From Clostridia bacterium (GTDB lineage Bacteria > Bacillota_A > Clostridia > Oscillospirales > CAG-382), in NCBI GenBank assembly GCA_017517985.1, contig JAFWWX010000145.1, positions 1 through 17,706 on the forward strand: a stretch of 17,706 nt of DNA, written 5' to 3'. A model generated the notes under the pieces. That model ran no database searches, had not been told where the DNA came from, and worked only from the letters and a program-made list of their open reading frames with translations. This document shows, piece after piece, positions 15,830 through 17,706 of this stretch (within the stretch, counting starts at the first letter, position 1; each line of letters opens with the position of its first letter). Both the position numbers and the translations under genes were made by a program.

Positions 15830-15873
15830 TCAGTCACTTCTTTCCTCTTAAAGTTTCAATTACAAATCTCTAT

Positions 15874-16092
15874 TTATGTGTTGTTTATTTTCTTAAAAAA
15901 TGAACATTTAAATTTTTCATTTTTAGCTGTATTTGTTTTCAAAGCCCAAATATGTGGACAACATACACTTTTATTGTCTATTTGGTAACTTACAGCACCG
16001 GTTTTACATCTTGGGCATATCTGTCTACTTGTGTCATATTCTTTATCATTTTCTTGCAATTTTTTTCTTATACCCCCTGTCATATATAGCAA
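15874..16092 (-). CDS. Small Cys-rich protein, possible zinc ribbon, first gene left of cassette 2 (up to 72 aa)
   Basis: The visible core is CPRCKTGAVSYQIDNKSVCC followed by PHI, with Cys-x2-Cys and a second Cys-Cys pair about 16 residues later plus a lone Cys near the C-terminus. This resembles a small zinc ribbon. The start is uncertain: TTG at 16092 or ATG at 16083 (residue 4), and neither has a clear ribosome site. The basic C-terminus (KNEKFKCSFFKK) would suit nucleic-acid binding. It is the first ORF the cassette 2 promoter would reach after inversion, only about 30 bp from the left recombination site. A chance ORF cannot be excluded. Confidence 0.4.
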   Translation of the reverse strand: MLYMTGGIRKKLQENDKEYDTSRQICPRCKTGAVSYQIDNKSVCCPHIWALKTNTAKNEKFKCSFFKKINNT

Positions 16093-16122
16093 AATTACGG
16101 CTTTGGCTACAGAGAGCCTCGC

Positions 16123-16148
16123 TATGACATAATCTACATTATGTCATA
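16123..16148. repeat. Left recombination site of invertible cassette 2
   Basis: Palindromic arms TATGACATAAT and ATTATGTCATA flank the asymmetric core CTAC. Its central 20 bp, GACATAATCTACATTATGTC, are the exact reverse complement of the centre of the right site at 16446-16467. The arms are shared with cassette 1 (ACATAAT/ATTATGT) but the core differs. Confidence 0.85.
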
Positions 16149-16188
16149 AAAAAACCAGCATTTACGCATTAGATAACGAAAATACTGG
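16148..16188 (-). terminator. Leftward terminator just inside cassette 2
   Basis: On the minus strand CCAGTATTT (16180-16188) pairs with AAATGCTGG (16155-16163), nine pairs with one G-T, followed by seven T (16148-16154). In the sequenced orientation it stops leftward transcription into the small-gene/SLH unit. After inversion it would lie at about 16404-16444 pointing right and would no longer oppose that unit. Confidence 0.7.
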
Positions 16189-16369
16189 CTAAAAAATAAT
16201 ATTATATGAGTTTTCAATTGATAAACATCACTTTATTAAAATTAGGCTCGCCAAATAAAGCAATGTCAAAACTTAAATCGAGATTGCTCTAATTGTCATG
16301 CTTATTTTTATATAAAATGCTATATTCTATAAAATTTTTACAAAAAAGCAATTTATTTTTTTGCATCCA

Positions 16370-16398
16370 TTGACAAATCACGATTTAGGTGTTATAAT
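16370..16398 (+). promoter_or_regulatory. Invertible sigma-A promoter of cassette 2, now pointing right (OFF)
   Basis: TTGACA (16370-16375), 17 bp ending in TGT, and TATAAT (16393-16398) are a full consensus promoter with an extended -10. It lies between inverted recombination sites and fires toward the 3' end of the rec2 remnant. After inversion about the site centres, the -10 would sit near 16194-16199 reading left into the 15874-16092 ORF. Confidence 0.88.
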
Positions 16399-16445
16399 TA
16401 ATTAAAATTTCAAACTAGCTTTATATGTATTTTTAGATTTTGGTG

Positions 16446-16473
16446 AGACATAATGTAGATTATGTCTTTTTTT
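16446..16473 (+). repeat. Right recombination site of cassette 2, doubling as a rightward terminator
   Basis: AGACATAAT and ATTATGTCT around the core GTAG (16446-16467) form a 9-bp stem whose last base starts a run of seven T (16467-16473). Transcripts from the OFF-oriented promoter meet this terminator about 45 bases after initiation. The T tract overlaps the stop codon of the rec2 remnant. Confidence 0.8.
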
Positions 16474-16912
16474 ATGCCCTCATATGGACAAGGCCTAATC
16501 TTTGAATGATTCTTTTGTGTTTATTACCGCTTTCTATTGTGTATATCCTTGTTGTATTCACACTAGAGTGTCCAAGCAAGTCGGCAAGGCGGACTATATC
16601 TTTTTGTTGTGAGTAAAATGTTCTTGCGAATAAATGTCTAAGATTGTGTGGGAATACCTTTGTTCGTGCCACATTTGCTGTTTCACACAGTTTTTTCATG
16701 TCTGCCCATACATTTCTGCGATTTATTGGTTTTCCTGTTTTAGTTGTGAATATACTTCCGTTTTGTATATTTTCTTCTTTTGCATATTCCTTGAGTATCT
16801 TACACAAATTCTTGGGGAGAAAAACCATTCTGTTTTTTCCTTTACATCTGACCTCTGCTCTTTGCATTCTTATGGCTTCCGTTGTAATAAACCTGAGTTC
16901 ATAAACATTTTG
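16472..16912 (-). pseudogene. Tyrosine recombinase rec2, C-terminal fragment
   Basis: The frame matches rec1 from just after the first catalytic arginine (here VYELRFITTEAI, versus RVSELKSITIEAI in rec1) to the end. It keeps Lys (CKGKNR), HNLRH, LGHSS and the RIYT tyrosine, but lacks the whole N-terminal DNA-binding domain and the GLR arginine. A TGA at 16913-16915 closes the frame at the breakpoint. The longest ATG-started reading is 131 residues (from 16867). It cannot be an active recombinase alone. It sits in the position of the dedicated recombinase of cassette 2, with rec3 ending 47 bp away, so a deletion probably removed its 5' half and any intervening cassette. Confidence 0.85.
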
Positions 16913-16958
16913 TCAAGGGTGTTGGGCAGATTTTTTTAATTTTTTTCAAAATTTCTTT

Positions 16959-17706
16959 CTAACACCGCAATAAACCGAGCTTTTGGAGTAGCTTTATGTG
17001 TTCCGTTCCGCTTTCCATTGTGTAGATACGAGTAGTTTCTATGCTTGAATGTCCCAAGATGTCTGCAAGTCTTACAATGTCCTTTTGAAGTGAATAAAAG
17101 GTTTTCGCAAAAAGATGACGGAAATTATGGGGAAAGACTTTACTGCGTGCAACATTGGCACTCTCACACAAGCCTTTGAGCATTTTCCAAATTGTGCTAC
17201 GGTCAAGAGGTTTTCCACTTTTGGTTATGAATACCGAGCCGCTTTTTATCTTTTGTTGCTTTATATAGGTTTTCAACATTTTGCATAGTTGCTTCGGTAA
17301 AAACACTTGCCGTATCTTGCCCTTGCAATTTATTATTGCTTGCCCTGTGTTTACAGTTTCACAAGTTACATATTTTAATTCTGAAATCCTCAAGCCCGTA
17401 CTACCTATGGTCTGCATCAGATAATATAACCGTTCATTCTTTTTGTTTTTAGCTGCTGTCAATAGCCTTTCATATTCGGCTTTTGTCAGTTCTTTTTCTT
17501 TATCAGCAAATATCCGGCGTTGTATTTTTAAGGTCTTAACTTTCAAATCATACCAATTCATATACATAAATAAAGCATTTAATGATGATAAAATAGAATT
17601 TACGCTTGCAGGCAAATATTTCTCACAAAGCTCCTTTTTATATGCAAGCACTACGGATTTATCAACTCCTTTACCGCCGAGCCATTCACGGAAGAAGCGA
17701 ATATCA
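16959..17706 (-). CDS. Tyrosine recombinase rec3 (N-terminus beyond the right edge)
   Basis: The frame is open to the window end, with 248 complete codons before the stop. The visible N-terminus (DIRFFREWLGGKGVDKSVVL) aligns with rec1 around its residue 32 (RDIYAFREWLG), so about 30 residues are missing. All catalytic residues are present: Arg in GLRISEL, Lys in CKGKIR, HNFRH, LGHSS and RIYT. It is highly similar to rec1 across its length. A GTG near 17651 would truncate the core-binding domain and is not the true start. Unlike rec1 and the rec2 fragment, no palindromic recombination site follows its stop codon, so its own cassette may be lost or elsewhere. It could act in trans on cassette 2, whose site arms match those of cassette 1. 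Confidence 0.92.
   Translation of the reverse strand, partial: DIRFFREWLGGKGVDKSVVLAYKKELCEKYLPASVNSILSSLNALFMYMNWYDLKVKTLKIQRRIFADKEKELTKAEYERLLTAAKNKKNERLYYLMQTIGSTGLRISELKYVTCETVNTGQAIINCKGKIRQVFLPKQLCKMLKTYIKQQKIKSGSVFITKSGKPLDRSTIWKMLKGLCESANVARSKVFPHNFRHLFAKTFYSLQKDIVRLADILGHSSIETTRIYTMESGTEHIKLLQKLGLLRC

Noticed and set aside
1..17706. tRNA, rRNA, phage structural genes or a complete insertion sequence
   Set aside because: None was seen. The recombinases are the only mobile-element-type proteins, and their sites point to DNA inversion rather than integration.

Overview
The window looks like an accessory surface-protein locus of an AT-rich Gram-positive anaerobe, most likely a gut or rumen clostridium (Oscillospiraceae-like). 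This rests on strong AGGAGG ribosome sites, GTG/TTG starts, an S-layer-homology (SLH) protein, and dockerin-like, cohesin-like and InlB-type repeat domains. Every gene I can support is on the minus strand, so the locus reads from right to left. The taxonomy is inference.

Layout in transcription order. At the right edge is a tyrosine recombinase (rec3, 16959-17706, start outside the window) and next to it a broken recombinase (rec2, 16472-16912). Then comes an invertible-promoter cassette (cassette 2, 16123-16467), a small Cys-rich ORF (15874-16092), a frameshifted tiny membrane-protein gene (15726-15829), a long-stem repeat element, and an SLH surface protein (13187-15220) with its terminator. 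Next are an AbrB-like regulator (12774-12953) with an operator-like palindrome and a co-transcribed unknown protein (12247-12750). A complete recombinase (rec1, 10902-11741) follows, then a second invertible-promoter cassette (cassette 1, 10571-10891), a TetR regulator (9925-10488) and two small proteins (9538-9888, 9327-9572). A second long-stem element precedes a 2515-residue secreted beta-helix protein with cohesin-like and dockerin domains (1365-8912). Last is a secreted cohesin-like/InlB-repeat protein that runs off the left edge (1-1280).

The most interesting system is the pair of phase-variation cassettes. Each has a near-consensus sigma-A promoter (TTGACA, 17 bp, TGT-TATAAT or TGT-TATACT) between inverted recombination sites, a few bases from the 3' end of a recombinase gene. 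The sites share the arms ACATAAT...ATTATGT but have cassette-specific asymmetric cores (TTCG versus GTAG). In the sequenced orientation both promoters point right, away from the regulator and surface genes and into hairpin/T-tract terminators partly formed by the recombination sites themselves. Both therefore appear OFF. Flipping would point them left, at the TetR operon and at the small-gene/SLH unit, and would also shorten or reverse the leftward terminators. Cassette 2 adjoins a recombinase that has lost its N-terminal half and first catalytic arginine, so it may be locked or served in trans by rec1 or rec3.

The encoded surface proteins could form one assembly. The giant protein carries a dockerin, its downstream neighbour carries a cohesin-like domain, and SLH domains could anchor to the wall. 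That assembly is inference.
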